A stretch of 44,736 nucleotides of DNA, taken from contig MU130019.1 in NCBI GenBank assembly GCA_015039465.1, positions 22,406-67,141 on the forward strand, written 5' to 3'. The translations under genes and the position numbers were made by a program. The notes below the pieces were generated by a model that saw only the letters and a list, made by a program, of their open reading frames with translations, was not told where the DNA came from and ran no database searches. Source of the stretch: Phlegmacium glaucopus. Taxonomy: Eukaryota; Basidiomycota; Agaricomycetes; Agaricales; Cortinariaceae. Shown piece after piece: positions 9,780 through 22,100 of the stretch (position 1 is its first letter; each line of letters starts with the position of its first letter).

Positions 9780-10860
9780 TTTGTTGATCAGAACGAGTAT
9801 GCAATTCAAGTTAATAAGGAAATGGGCTATGACTGGACAGCCGGAGAAGAAACAGTAGGTGCCTCTTCCAAGTTTTTAAATTTCTTTTCATTCATTGATC
9901 CCTCTATTTAGCATATGGTCTAACTGCTGCAAGCAAGAACACCTCATTGCATCATGAAGTCCCTCACGCAGCCTTTTCAACGGTCCCACAGACACATCCA
10001 AATGTGACTGCACCTTCTAATCCATTCCAATTTCAACCCCAGCCGTCAACCGCTCCAATTCCCACCCAGACGATCACAGCAAGAACAGTATTTCACGAAG
10101 CACAAGTAGCAAATGGGCCACTCATAGCAGAAATTCAAATGCAGGAGCAGCTTGATAATCTGGTTGACTCGTTTCATGGAATCCAGTAGGTCTATTGTGT
10201 CACATCTGAGGGGAGGAGCTCGCTGATGGATAGGGAATGTCACGGGCTACCCTGGGGTTTTCCAGGGCAACCCGCACCTGCACCCGTCCGGGGCCGTCAA
10301 AACCCGTACCCACGTCCACGGGTGCGGGTTTTGACAGGCACGGGTGCGGGTTTTTCAAAAGCCTGAGGGTATATAACCTGTGGACGGGTACATGTCCAAA
10401 ACCGACAGGGAATACATAATAATTTTGTAATAATTATTAATTTATTATTTACTGCTAGTAAATCAACTGCGGGTGACTTAATCACACCGACCGGCAAATC
10501 CCGGGACACCCATCAAACCCGTGTCATGGGTACGGGTTAGGCAGGGGTTACAAAGTTGCAACCCGTGCCCGTGCCCGCAGGCGCCCGTGGTACCAACCCG
10601 TATGGGTTTGTAAACCCGTGACATTCCCTACTGATGGATTATCAGGTCTGCGCAAGCTGACAAAAAGCATCGAGAGACAATTCACGATCCACCTACCTTG
10701 AATCCGAAGGGTAGGCCCAGATCACAGTGAATGACAGGTCCAACAGAGGGCCGCCCTCGAGGTGGAGGAGGTAGGATTCCAAACAAGATAGGTAGCTCTG
10801 GGCGAAAGTGTGGTGTGCCGCCAGAAAGGTCATACACATTCAACTTGCATATTAGTCCCT
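9780..10860 (+). pseudogene. C-terminal remnant of a transposase-like protein, broken
   Basis: The first part (9780-10189, with an interruption near 9909) encodes hydrophilic sequence, then a Pro/Gln/Thr-rich stretch that ends EQLDNLVDSFHGIQ. After a likely intron the frame resumes near 10646 as SAQADKKHRETIHDPPTLNP, followed by KGRPRSQ, a TGA stop at 10728-10730, MTGPTEGRPRGGGG and GRKCGV. A KGRPR...RKCG ending resembles the C-terminus of Mutator-like or SWIM/CCHC-finger transposases, but the zinc-finger residues after KCG are not preserved. A 400-bp hAT element sits in the apparent intron. Assignment to Mutator-like elements is tentative; the catalytic region is absent. Confidence 0.42.
10231..10630. 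mobile_element. Non-autonomous hAT element (ACCCG family), exactly 400 bp
   Basis: It has perfect 16-bp terminal inverted repeats, TAGGGAATGTCACGGG at the left and CCCGTGACATTCCCTA at the right. It is flanked by an exact 8-bp target duplication CTGATGGA (10223-10230 and 10631-10638). The interior is saturated near both ends with ACCCG/CGGGT 5-mers in both orientations. It has no coding capacity. It lies in an apparent intron of the surrounding transposase remnant, so splicing may not have been hurt. Confidence 0.93.
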
Positions 10861-11442
10861 CATCCGCAACCTATTATTTTTGGGTGCTTGTATTTTAATG
10901 TCTTCCAATCTCTTCAGTACCATCTCTATACTGCCACCTGTGTTCAGCCAGCCATTGGACCTCAAACATTTTGAGGACCGGCTATCAGTAACAACCCAGG
11001 TTTCTATGCAAGCACTTTGGAAACCCGGGGGTCATCAGGAAAATAGCATGCCACTAGACCGGCTAGAGCAACCACTTCCAGCCACTCTAGTTTTCCAGCA
11101 CCTGAGCTGGCTCTATGTTGACATATCCACAATCCAGCACATGTACTGGAGAAGGAAATCACTAGCAACAGTTCTCCAAGCTAGGTCTAGTGTAGCTTAC
11201 TGGTACAAGTAGATTGAAATCCCTTACTTTTTGTTCATTTTCACAAATGACCAACCAATGAAAATTATTATTAAACAGTCCACTAGTATCCTTAGGTGGT
11301 CCAGTATAATATGGTAGCATAATATTCAAGGGCATGCATAGAGTACAGAGTATATCCCAGCCAACTTGCAACATAATCCGAGTCTAATTGTACCCTCATG
11401 AGCACTAGAGCTCGTCTCGGAACCATAGTAATAGTAACTGAC
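10861..11442. other. No recognisable gene
   Basis: A 110-residue plus frame (10880-11212) and a 70-residue minus frame (11162-11374) show no domain. The region lies between the transposase remnant and the 3' end of the minus-strand gene remnant, and may be intergenic or decayed transposon sequence. Confidence 0.45.
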
Positions 11443-14426
11443 TCACCAAATTTCAATCAAAGAACGGGGATCAAATGTCCCACCACTGCCAGTGCCTTCC
11501 TCTATGTCACCATCATCAGCGTTCCAGTCCATCTTATCGACTGCAGCATGGAGAATGACTCTCCACTTTGTGTCATCAAGATGGGCGGTTGACACTGCCC
11601 ACCCACGGGTTTTCCCACCCCACACTGCATCTGTGTACCCTGTGTACCAATTTACTTTGCGTTTTTTTTGGCAGCAATGGTGTCGTTGTCACAGGTGTCA
11701 CAACCATCGAGTCCAATGTGGCCTGCTTTGATCAACTCAAGCCCACATTCAAGCTACAGTAAAAAACATTAGCCAGCATTGATTGTATTAGCATGAATAC
11801 CAACATACGACAGCAGTTGCAATCGCAAGAGCCCCCACAGGATATCCATACTGAATAACATTGTTGAGTGTCTTCTTAAGGTGAGCTGTGAGACATGCTG
11901 TGACAAGGGGGTTTAAAAATGCCCCCTTGTTCCCCTGTGGTACATAATGTCAGAAGAGATCGAAGTTGACACAAACCAGAAAAGAGAGAAAAGAGATCCA
12001 TGATGAGGAAGTTGAAGGGAACGTACTTTGTTATCATCAGGGTTTTGGTAAATAAAACGGTAGTTTTCAAGGTAATACTCTGCAGCACATGGTGCATCTT
12101 CTTGCATCACCCCCGCTTCGTTGAGGGCCTGGAGGACAAGACAAAGTCCCTCCTTACCCATTGAGCTGCGCCAGTCAGTAAGGGCATCACCTGCCTAAAC
12201 TCCAAGGATTAGAGGGCATTTGAAAGAACTGACTATGAAAAATAAGAACTTACTACATGAACAATGGCCTCATGACTGCTGCCAACTACTTCATTTGCAA
12301 TAGAGGGAAATACAGTCCTCCATACTTCCGTAATGATGTCTTCCATGACTGTGTTTGTTCCAAACAGGTCTTCAAGTGTTGCAGCCCAATGAATGAGGGT
12401 CGTTTTGAAGGATCTCCTCCACTCGCGAGTAGGTAATCTTTGCAGCCCCACAAGGAAATGGAAGTGAGGATAATGTGTACTTGACCTTCTTGACATGACG
12501 ACTGCTCGATGACCTTTCAACCGGAACTGGCTCAAGAATTTTGACAGTGGTTGTCTATTTGGTAGCGTCGTAAGTTTTAAGGAGCTATAGAGTGGAGTAA
12601 GGCAGATTGTACTCACCCGGTTTCCTTGAACTGTTACAGCTGGCTTCTTCATGTCGCAAGCAGCTCTGACTGCTTCAAGAGCTTCATCTTCATCAAATTC
12701 CCCTCCAGTGTACTCAAGTGGATCATCTGGGTCTTCGACAGCCTCATGTGTAGATGCATTCTGAGCTACCAAGGGTCAGAATCAGCTGTCAACGAGATAA
12801 AAATGATTGCAGTGACAAACCTGAGATTGTTTCAAGCCGCTGCTTTGCAAGTTTGTCGGACCACCCAGCAAGAAGGCCTCCCTCCTCTTTCTTGGCACAT
12901 TTCTCAATGACTAGGCCTCCTGAATGCAAGAGAATTGGTAGTTGAGTGTTTGCAATTTCATAGCCTATCAAAACTTACACAGGTTTGTTCTCAGGCTCTT
13001 TTTGCTTCTGCGCTGTTGGCAGTTTCATTTTGGCAAGGAAACTCATGGCAGTGGTTCCTGCGACAGCTGAGTTATTGCACACATGGTTGATTGCTTTGCA
13101 AAAGTTGCCTTGCTTTGGTTTTTCTGTGTTCTAGTAAGTTTTCAGCATTGTGGTCAACAAAGACATGAATAAAGAATAAAAAATGCCTTGGCAGGTTTCA
13201 CTTTGCTTGGCTTCTTTGTGGCTTCACAGACTTCATAGTCAGACTCCCTATCTGAGTTGCCAGTGGACTGGGACTCCTTATCAGCATCGTCAGAGTGCAT
13301 GACATAATCATCATCATTATCATGATTTCCATCAAACTCGTCCTCCAAACCAAGGCCTTGACCATCGCTGGACTCTGTTTCGACTACAGATTTGTCAGGA
13401 ATATCTGCTGGTCCTTTGGATGATGTGTATTCATGCTCAGCTGGTCTAACATTGGAAAACTCCAACTCAGGCTCCGAGACGAGCCATTCCTCTTCCTCAT
13501 CTGATGAACCATCTTCAGACTCTAGACTCTTCCTTGGATCTTGTTCAAGTTTTAAGGCATCCTCGGTTGTCTAAAGGTGTTCTCAGGCCTAATTCTGGTT
13601 CTCACAAGAAAAATGAATCATACCTTTAAAGGTATGGCCTTCACTGGTATGTCATGTTGAGTTGTGCTTCGTTTTCCCTATCTGGTTGGTACAAGGATTT
13701 GAACTTATGACAATGGTAAGGAAGTGAGATAAGGTAAATACTGTTAGGGGACACCCGACTTTAACCCAAACCTCAACCTTAGAATCATACACCCCGCCTT
13801 TCCGACGACCTCCAACCTTCCGTCCAACTCCGCTTCCGTCACTGGTTTACCCCAAAACCCCGTAGTTCCGCTCCGACTCCGATCCTCCGATTCGCTCCAT
13901 CTTTTATTTCTATTTCTCATATCACACCACTTTTTATTTAATTAATTAATTATTATTGTATCATTCCTTTATTTATTTTATATCTCCGTTATGTCCATAT
14001 TAGTACTTAAACACCCCCAGCCTAGCAGGGATCCCCATCCTTTCCTCTTTGGATCCCCTGCTAGGTAAGTCACTTGTAGATATCTTTTCTGAAATATTAT
14101 TAACTTTGGATCCCCTGCTAGCTTGACTAAGTCAGCATCGCAGTTGCCCTAACAAATACTGCATGATGGGCTGGCACTAGGTCAGGGTGAGCCATGTGCT
14201 TTTCACGTTGCTGGTCTTCTCTACCAAGCTGGTCTTCGAAGGCAGCCACACATTGTTTTTGCTGTGCAGCGACAGTAACCTTCTTCACCTCTGCAGCAGC
14301 AGCAGCGGTGGCAGCTACCTTCTTGTCTTGTTGAACCTGTGCTAATGTGCATCATTTATTGTTATCAAGGAGCTTATCTGTGGCCTCCCGGTTTGTGACC
14401 ACGCTGCGTTTTGGACGATCAGTCAT
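11443..14426 (-). pseudogene. Multi-exon acidic protein of an uncharacterised Agaricomycete family, broken
   Basis: Inferred exon 1 (14426-14160) begins MTDRPKRSVVTNREATDKLL and has an in-frame TGA at 14354-14352. It continues in frame as LAQVQQDKKVAATAAAAAEV up to PDLVPAHHA. Exon 2 is 13677-13624 (GKRSTTQHDIPVKAIPLK). Exon 3 is 13570-13187, Ser/Glu/Asp-rich, with a possible GC-AG intron after it. Later exons give EALEAVRAACDMKK (~12680), FKTTLIHWAATLEDLF and IANEVVGSSHEAIVHV (~12390-12250), then DWRSSMGKEGLCLVLQALNE (~12170). Next come NPLVTACLTAHLKKTLNNVI and YPVGALAIATAV (~11910-11810), and near the end VWGGKTRGWAVSTAHLDDTK. The layout (basic N-terminus, acidic linker, helical C-terminal domain) matches proteins I recall as multi-copy and uncharacterised in Agaricomycetes. 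Exon joins between 13190 and 12700 are uncertain. The gene is interrupted by the solo LTR at 13742-14154. Confidence 0.62.
13742..14154 (+). mobile_element. Solo LTR of the gypsy family at 25392 (413 bp)
   Basis: It runs from TGTTAGGGGACACC to GTTGCCCTAACA and is flanked by the exact 5-bp target duplication AATAC (13737-13741 and 14155-14159). It is co-linear with the 5' LTR at 25392-25805. Two copies of GGATCCCCTGCTAG lie near the 3' end. On the minus strand the insertion falls in an intron of the broken gene, with the duplicated GTATT being that intron's 5' splice donor. Confidence 0.93.
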
Positions 14427-15004
14427 AATGGCACCAGTATAGTGAGGGAGAGAGTTTGAGGGATTCTTGGAAAGCCTTAAGTTGGTTACGGCTGAAAATT
14501 CAACATGAATTTCAACCCCCTGTCCATACCTTTGCACCCACTCTTTTCTCTGTCATGCTCACTCCATTTCTGTCCGAGTCCATAAATTTGTATGTCCATT
14601 CTTCAAGCAATCATGTGTAATAATGTGAATACGGCTTAAAGTTTAGCACAAATTTCAAATCGGTATTTTTATTGTGGTTATGTTGTGAGGAGGGAATTCT
14701 CCCTACCTCAAATTATTACCATTTTAATAATTTCAAATTCATTATATCACATGTTACATACACGGAATTTTGTACCATTGATAGGACTGAAAGTTGAATA
14801 CCTATGGATTATTTAATTTTTCATAATATTATTCTTCAATTGAATCAACAAGATCAATAACCCAACCATGAATTAATCTACAAATTGATACTGTAAGGGT
14901 CAAAAGTGTTGACTACACTTGTTGATTAAACTGGAAATTGCATAGTAATAAATGTTAAAGCAGCAGATAACTATGATCTGAATTGATCTATTTATCATAC
15001 TGTT

Positions 15005-15597
15005 ACAGCTGTTCTCATATCTGTAGACGTTTTCAAATTTTTGCATTGTGCACCTTTATTTGTGACAAACACCCAAAAATAGTAATGGCTGGGATTAGTA
15101 AGACTCCACTTGCTCCTCTAAGCTCCAACACTAGCCTTCTCCTCGTCGGAGTCGTCACTATGTAACCGAGACATTCCATTCACTACCCCATTCTATAAAA
15201 TCTTCTCAACATTCCGTTCACCGACCCTTGGAACAGCCAGCAGTATAAAGAGAGACAGTTAGTGGCAAAGGTCAGTATTACTCAGTAACATGGCGAACAA
15301 CCAGTTTTCCTTCATTTCCTTCAGCTAATTTTCCTGCGCAGCCTCGTCAGCCAGGCCACTGGGCATGTCAGGCCTCTGTCCAACATAGTAATAATGAGCT
15401 TTTTCTGCTCTTCCGGTATAAATCTGTAGTTGCCCATGGTAAGGAGTCAAGGGTTCAATTACATATGGTAACAGGCGCTGCTTACATCTACTCCACTGTG
15501 GAGACTGAATCGCAATATTACCCATATAGGCTAAGTTTGTAAGCAAAGGCGCACAATGTAAAGTTTCAAAAATGTCTACAGATATGAGAACAGCTGT
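15005..15597. repeat. ~50-bp inverted repeat with a ~490-bp spacer
   Basis: The left arm (15005-15054) contains ACAGCTGTTCTCATATCTGT. The right arm (15549-15597) contains its reverse complement, ACAGATATGAGAACAGCTGT, and pairing continues with some mismatches toward GTGCACC/GGCGCAC. The spacer holds no recognisable gene. The right arm lies inside a 113-residue minus frame (15666-15325) of unknown nature. The stretch 14427-15004 is AT-rich without a gene. Confidence 0.65.
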
Positions 15598-15790
15598 AAA
15601 CAACACTACAAAAAGTTCAGACTCTAACCATACAAAATCCATAATGGTCAAATGAACTACTTGCAATCTAAAGTAACTATCAAAGTCTACAACTATGAAG
15701 GATTGTTATACAAGTCCTAAGGATAACATCAGTAAGTAAAATATCAATAAAAGGTCCTACAATAATGAAGCATGTGATATCATGTGACAA

Positions 15791-15821
15791 AATGTGACAA
15801 AATGTGACATTTTGTCACATT
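15791..15821. repeat. Perfect 31-bp palindrome
   Basis: AATGTGACAAAATGT is followed by one G and then its reverse complement, ACATTTTGTCACATT. It is next to a tandem run of AAACAAGACATGACATCAT units. Confidence 0.85.
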
Positions 15822-15990
15822 ATGAAACATATGACATCATAAAATAATGCTCAGTCATCTAGAAACAAGACATGACATCATAAAACAAGACATGACATCA
15901 TAAAACAAGGATTAATCATCCAAAAACAAGACATGACATCATAAAATAGCATCAGTAATCAAAAACATAGACATGACACCACAGACTCTT
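15822..15990. repeat. Tandem ACATGACATCATAAAA repeats
   Basis: At least five copies of a ~20-40 bp unit containing GACATGACATCATAAAA follow the palindrome, degrading to the right. No coding potential. Confidence 0.75.
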
Positions 15991-16144
15991 ACTTAATATT
16001 GTTTCTCATTTATGTATACAAGTAGCTAGAAAGCACCAGTAAAATTAGTGAATTTGCACTCTTCCTTTCTTTCCCAAGTTTCAGCGCTCTGAATTGGCAC
16101 AAGTTAGAATTGGAATTACAAGTGGACTTGCTTTGCTTCACTCA

Positions 16145-16560
16145 GTTCAAAGGGTATTAAATCCTAAAGGAGCTTACCTTTGTTCTGTGTAAACCAAGAA
16201 TATTAAATCCTTTAGGGACTTGTCTTGGAAGCAAGGATATTAAATCCTTTGTCAGAGTCTGAGGAGAAATCCTTGAACTATAAAGCTGTTTCATAGTCTG
16301 CCTTTGGGACTTTAAATCATTTGTTGTGGATAGTCAAAGAATATTAAACCCTAAAGGGGCTTGTCTTTGTACTACCAAAATTGGTTATCATATAGACAAA
16401 GGATATTAAATCCTATAGGGACTTGCCTTTGTTCTATCAAAAAGCACTATATAATAGTCTAAGAGATTGGACTATAAACTTGTTATCAGAATCATAGTCT
16501 AGAGAAATTTGGACTTTAAACTTGAATCATAGTCTAGAACATTTGGACTTTTAAAGTGTA
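16145..16560. repeat. Degenerate repeats of an ATATTAAATCCT...AGGG..CTTG unit
   Basis: Five imperfect copies (about 16151, 16198, 16227, 16339 and 16398) follow the pattern RATATTAAATCCTWWAGGG then CTTGYCTTTG. A second, shorter unit, AGTCTAGA(G/A)NATTTGGACTTTAA, recurs at about 16490-16560. The array abuts the solo LTR at 16656. Confidence 0.7.
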
Positions 16561-16655
16561 TTGTTGTTTTATTCAAGAGTATACTGGTTATACTTTCAAG
16601 GAAACCCCAACTTGCACAAAAACAGAGTTTGTTGGTCATTAAAGTTACTGGTTTC

Positions 16656-17011
16656 TGTTAGGGGACACCCGACTTTAACCCAAACCTCAACTCTAGAATC
16701 ATACACCCCACCTTTCCGACGACCTCCGACCTTCCGTCCAACTCCGCTTCCGTCACCGGTTGACTCCGGAATCCCGTAGTTCCGCTCCGACTCCGGTCCT
16801 CCGATTCACTCTGTCTTTTATTTCTATTTTTCATATCGCACCACTTCTTATTTAATTAATTAATTATTATCGTATCATTCCTTTATTTATTTTATATCTC
16901 CGTTATGTCCATATTAGTACTTAAACACCCCCAGCCTAGCAGGGATCCCCATCCTTTCCTCTTTGGATCCCCTGCTAGCTTGACTAAGTCAGCGTCGCAG
17001 TTGCCCTAACA
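16656..17011 (+). mobile_element. Solo LTR, internally deleted (356 bp)
   Basis: It belongs to the same family as the LTR at 13742. The target duplication GTTTC is exact (16651-16655 and 17012-17016). It lacks 57 bp relative to the 413-bp copy, precisely the interval between the two GGATCCCCTGCTAG direct repeats. It keeps more CpG sites than the other copies, so it may be the youngest of them. Confidence 0.93.
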
Positions 17012-17016
17012 GTTTC

Positions 17017-19190
17017 TGGATTTGTTTTAGACAAATTCCTAAAAACGGTAATCCTTTGATTACCAAGCAAAAAGCAAATTCAATCATATCACCATGTTAC
17101 ATTTTCTAAATTCATACATTTCCTATTTTATCAATTTCAAATCCATTCCCCCTTTGGAAATTACCCCAAAATTACATTCTTACATACAAATTTATCTCTC
17201 CGTTTTTACTCTCGGATCTTAGATTCCCATATATCCATTTTCAAAACATAGTACTACAAACTAAAGGTATAAAAAGCTGTAGTTATATTGTAATAACATA
17301 ACAGAACATAACAGAACAACTGAGGCACTCAAAAACAACATGAAAACTAAGAAATTCCATAACTAAGTACTAAAATAATAAACAAATCAACAAATTGGAT
17401 CACTAAAGTTGACAGAGTCAACTCCCCCCATACTCACACACCCAGAAACTATTCCCCACAATGTCGCCACATTTGCTCCATTCATACCTGCACAATATCC
17501 TGCCCTCCACTCAAAAACTTGAAGTCACAATGCTCGTCAATTTGCGCCATCACCCGCGTGAATCCCAACCCTCTGATGAACCACTTACATAAATTTGCAT
17601 GTACCTTCTGTGAACAAGGTTGTTCGAAGTGATTTTGAAGTCAAGGTGGACAGACTTATAATATTTGCACATGCCATATCAGCCACAATGCAGTAACACC
17701 ACCTCCTGGACGTCCTGGATCTACCAAGCCAGTATTGCAATCCCCCTTTATAAATTGTTGTTTGTGTTGTTATAAAACACCAACCAGAGGGAACTGGACC
17801 AGACTTTAGGTCAGAATATCCCCCTGTGTTCGTTTAGGGAAGGTATAACCAGAGACTAGTAAGCACACTTGGTTAAGAGAGAGTAGAGGAGGATGAGGAT
17901 GAATATGAAAGGTGACTGAGGGTGGACAGTTAAGGACTGAAAAAGCGAACTCAGAGGGGTTAAGGAAGAGGATGAGGAAGAATAAGAGGGAGTCTTCAGC
18001 AAGACTATAGTAATTGACAGTGGGGATAGATTGACAGTTAAAGGCAGAAAAAGCGAACTTGAGGAAGGAATTCACTGGAATTCCACTGAGATGATGAATG
18101 TGGGGGGTAAGAATGAATTGAACTGAACTACCTATCCTGGTACAAAAGAGCAGTATTTATACCCTAAGGATGAGGCTATGTAGAACAATAAAAAGAAAGA
18201 AGTACGCGCTGTCAAAGGAAGAAAGATAAAGAGAGGACAGCTGCGAGAAGAAAAGAACAATGGAAAAGAAGAAGGAACAATAAAAAAATCTGCAAAGTGT
18301 CAAAGTGCGAGAGAAAAGAAGAGAAGGCAGTGTACATAGTCCAATAGCATAAATATATCGACTCCATAGGCGTGTGGTCATGTCAAAAATGTGAAAGGTC
18401 CTGAGTCAACACTTGAAAGGCGCAGCCTTGTTCCCAAGAAAACACTACTTGCCCATGGTCCCATGTCGCGCAGCCTTGATAACACTTGACACACTGCGAG
18501 AATAATCCTCTGCTGCTGATTCATCTGCAATTCCTGCTTAGTCGTGATCCTCCTGGACTTCCTAAATTGTCATAAAGAGGGTGGGAAGGCTTCAGGTACC
18601 GCGTGAATGATGGTTTTGGCAGTGAATGATAAGATAAGAGGTAGATGAGTGAGGATAGGGGACTGAGTGAGATCCAGGAGCGAGGGATGGCAAGATAGAT
18701 GGCTGAGGGGAAGACTTGTGGGTCCATAGCCACAACAACAATGACAAAGCCTTGTACATAATGGGAGATGTAGTTGATGCGTCCATAAAGGGGCCGTTCT
18801 TGAAATGATGGACCAAGGATACGATCAAACGCGAGCCGATGACCGACGCGAATAGTAGATTGATGGCTTTGCTGGATCACTAGCCAAGGAACGAACGGAT
18901 GGTATATGCTTAGGAGCATGTCGATAGTGAAAACAATGGAGAGCATAGTGTGAGACATTGAGAGTATGATGAGCAATGGGGATGTTATTGTTGAACAAAT
19001 GATTTTGTTGACCAGGAACACGATTCAGGGTTGCTTCCAAAATAGGTAAGTGAATTTGAAGTCCGCTTATTTTCATGATGGTGACTTTTAAGCTTTCTTC
19101 TCACGCTACCAATCAGTATTGGTGCACGATACCGTTCCGTTAGTGGTTCAAATATAGATATACCAATTCATGACCAAGACGCCATTCCAC
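17017..19190. other. No recognised gene; local duplication and one long unidentified minus frame
   Basis: The segment around 17925-17960 (GGACAGTTAAGGACTGAAAA then AGCGAACT) recurs around 18023-18060, giving a short direct duplication. The minus strand has an uninterrupted 166-residue frame at 19021-18521 with hydrophobic stretches but no family I recognise. The region may include the left flank of the Plavaka element that follows. Confidence 0.45.
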
Positions 19191-22100
19191 ACCCCCAATC
19201 CCCATTGCCTACAGACGCCTCTTCATCACGCCCATCATCTTGTGCACAAGCCCAAAAAAAATATTACCCTTGGTTAACAGGTGAGCAAGCTTTTATCACT
19301 GCTCTGAGCTTGTAGCTTAGGCCACTTGATGGTACTATTTATTTCTAGGCAGGCCTTGTGACAAAGAGGGTGAATTTTTGCCTGAGGGGACATCACCTCC
19401 ACTGAGGTCTAACCCAGGGCAAGATAACTGGGATCCATTTGATGATGAGGTCCAATTTTTAATGGGGGACTTTCTTTACCAGCAAGAGGAGATGTCAGCA
19501 GGAAATATAGATACTCTCTTGGATCTCTGGGCGCTCAGCATGGCCAAGCATGATGACCTGGGCCCATTTTCATCATACAAACACATGTATGCAACCATTG
19601 ACAACATCTAACAGGGCGATGCAGCATGGAAATCATTCACAATGTCTTACGCTGGCAAACTTGGCCCAAATGCACCTAGCTGGCAGCTTGAAGATTACGA
19701 AGTGTGGTTTTGAGATCCAGATGTCGTCATTCGGAATATGCTTGATAATCCAGACTTTGCTGGCGAGTTCAATGTCATTCCTTACATCGACCTTGACAAG
19801 GCTGGCCAGAGGAGGTGGAATGAATTTATGTCAGGAAACTTCTCATGGAGACACGCTGTGAGTTGAATGATGTTTCCTCTTTGTCCATCATAAACTCATC
19901 TGAAAATCTTTTAGACTGATATATATGAGGTGGATGAAACGACAGAAGGCGCAATGTATTGCCCTATAATCCTCGGTGCAGACAAGACCACGGTCTCAGT
20001 GGCAACTGGACATGTCAAATACTATCCATTGTACCTTTCCATTGGAAATGTCCACAACACCGTTCAGCGAGCCCATTGAAACGCTGTGGTGCCCATTGGA
20101 TTTCTTGCAATTCCCAAGAGTACGTGAACTCATCAACTTTGATAGACTGTGCCTTATAACTGTTTAGGTGACCGAAAATACAACAATGATCCTTTGTTTT
20201 GCAAGTTTAAACGCCAATTGTACCATACCACACTCACAACCATTCTCAAACTGCTACGTCCAGGAATGACCAAACCTGTGATTTGTTGTTGCCCCGATGG
20301 ACACCACCAAAAGATTATTTATGACCTTGCAGGCTTTATCGCTGATTATCCTGAGCAGGTAGCACTTGCAGGGACTGTCTCAGGCTGGTGTCCAAGGTAG
20401 GCGCTTGTCTCACAGACCGTATGATTGTGGGCTGATTCATGACAGATGTACGGCATTGCCCACTGATATAGATGGACTTTGTGGTCGTCGCATGTAAGCA
20501 TTCACAGATGAGTTGCTGGACACACTTGATTACAAGACCTTGTGGGATGAGTATGAAATTGACGATGATATTCTGGTATGTGAACCTTTGACTACAATTT
20601 GCATCCTTTTCTGACTCAAATCTAGCCCTTCACCCATGACTTTCCACGAGCCGACATTTATGAGATTCTAACACCAGATTTACTTCATCAAGTTATAAAA
20701 GGAACCTTTAAGGACCATCTTGTTACCTGGGTTGGTGAGTACCTCGTTCTTGAACATGGAGAAGCACAAGCAAATGAAATTCTCAACGACATTGACCGGT
20801 GGTCTGTCTGGTTTCATTTATTCCTATCCAACTACATTTAACGATGGAAAAAACCATTCTAGAATAGCAGCGGCTCCTCTCTTCCCACACCTTCGTCGAT
20901 TTCCACATGGCTGTCATTTCAAACAATGGACAGGTGATGATTTGAAGGCATTAATGAAGGTAACTGTACATTCAAGCTTACTTTGACCCAAGGAATGGTG
21001 ATTCACATCGAAAATTCTACCCCAGGTTTATGTCTCAGCAGTGGCTGGTCATATTCCCTCAGAGATGACTCAAGCAATTTCATGTTTCCTAGATGTTTGT
21101 TACATTGACCGTTGTGCTCAGTTGGACCATGCAGCACTCAAAGCCTTTGATGCTGCACTTGCAAAATTTTACACACTCTGGGAAGTGTTTCATATGTCAG
21201 GTGTTTGGCCAACAGGGTTCTCACTTCCATGGCAACACTCTCTCCCACTACCGCCACCTCATTGAGGAATTTGGAGCCCCAGGAGGGGTTTGCTCATCCA
21301 TCACGGAGTCCTGGCAAATCACAGCTGTCAAGAAGCCCTGGCGTTGCTCCAGTTGTTACAAGGCCCTTGGCCAGATGCTCATCACCAACCAGCGGCTCAA
21401 CAAGTTAGCTGCAGCAAGGGTGGAATTTGTGAACCGCGGCATGGGTCCACAACCTCTAGGCATGCCAGTTTCGGCGCCCACAGTTGGATGGGAGAACAGG
21501 GGTGAGGACAAGGAGGCTGAGCAACCAGTGGCTGGTCCTGCCAGCCCTGCGCGAGTGGCTATGGTAACAGGCAATGTGACTCTTGCACAAACTTGAAGTG
21601 CGTCACTTTTCTTGTTCTGCTGTCTACAATTTCATTAATACACTTCTTAGTCCACCATTATCCACATTCCCTGGAGGCACTTGCTGCTCACATCAATCAA
21701 CCTCAACTACCCACACTCGCTTGCCATTTTCTCTTTGACCAAATAAACAAGAACCCTGAGGTCACATCCAATGATGTCGACCTTGGAGACTGCCCAGTAA
21801 TTCAATCCAAGATCTCCGTATTTTACTCTGCTGTTGCCTCCTTTTTCGCCCTGAGTAATGAATGTGGCCTGCATGGGATGTCTCGGGAACGTATCCAATC
21901 ATGCCCACTGTGGCAAGGTAAAGCTCTGCGCCAGGATTGTGCCTTCATAGTTGAGGATGAAGACAGGCCTGGGATGTGTGGGATGAGTGTCGCACATATC
22001 CAGTTATTTTTCTCCTTCACGCACAATAGCAAAGAATACCCATGTGCACTCGTTGAGTGGTTCTCAAGAATTGGTCGATCACGCGATAGCGATACAGGAA

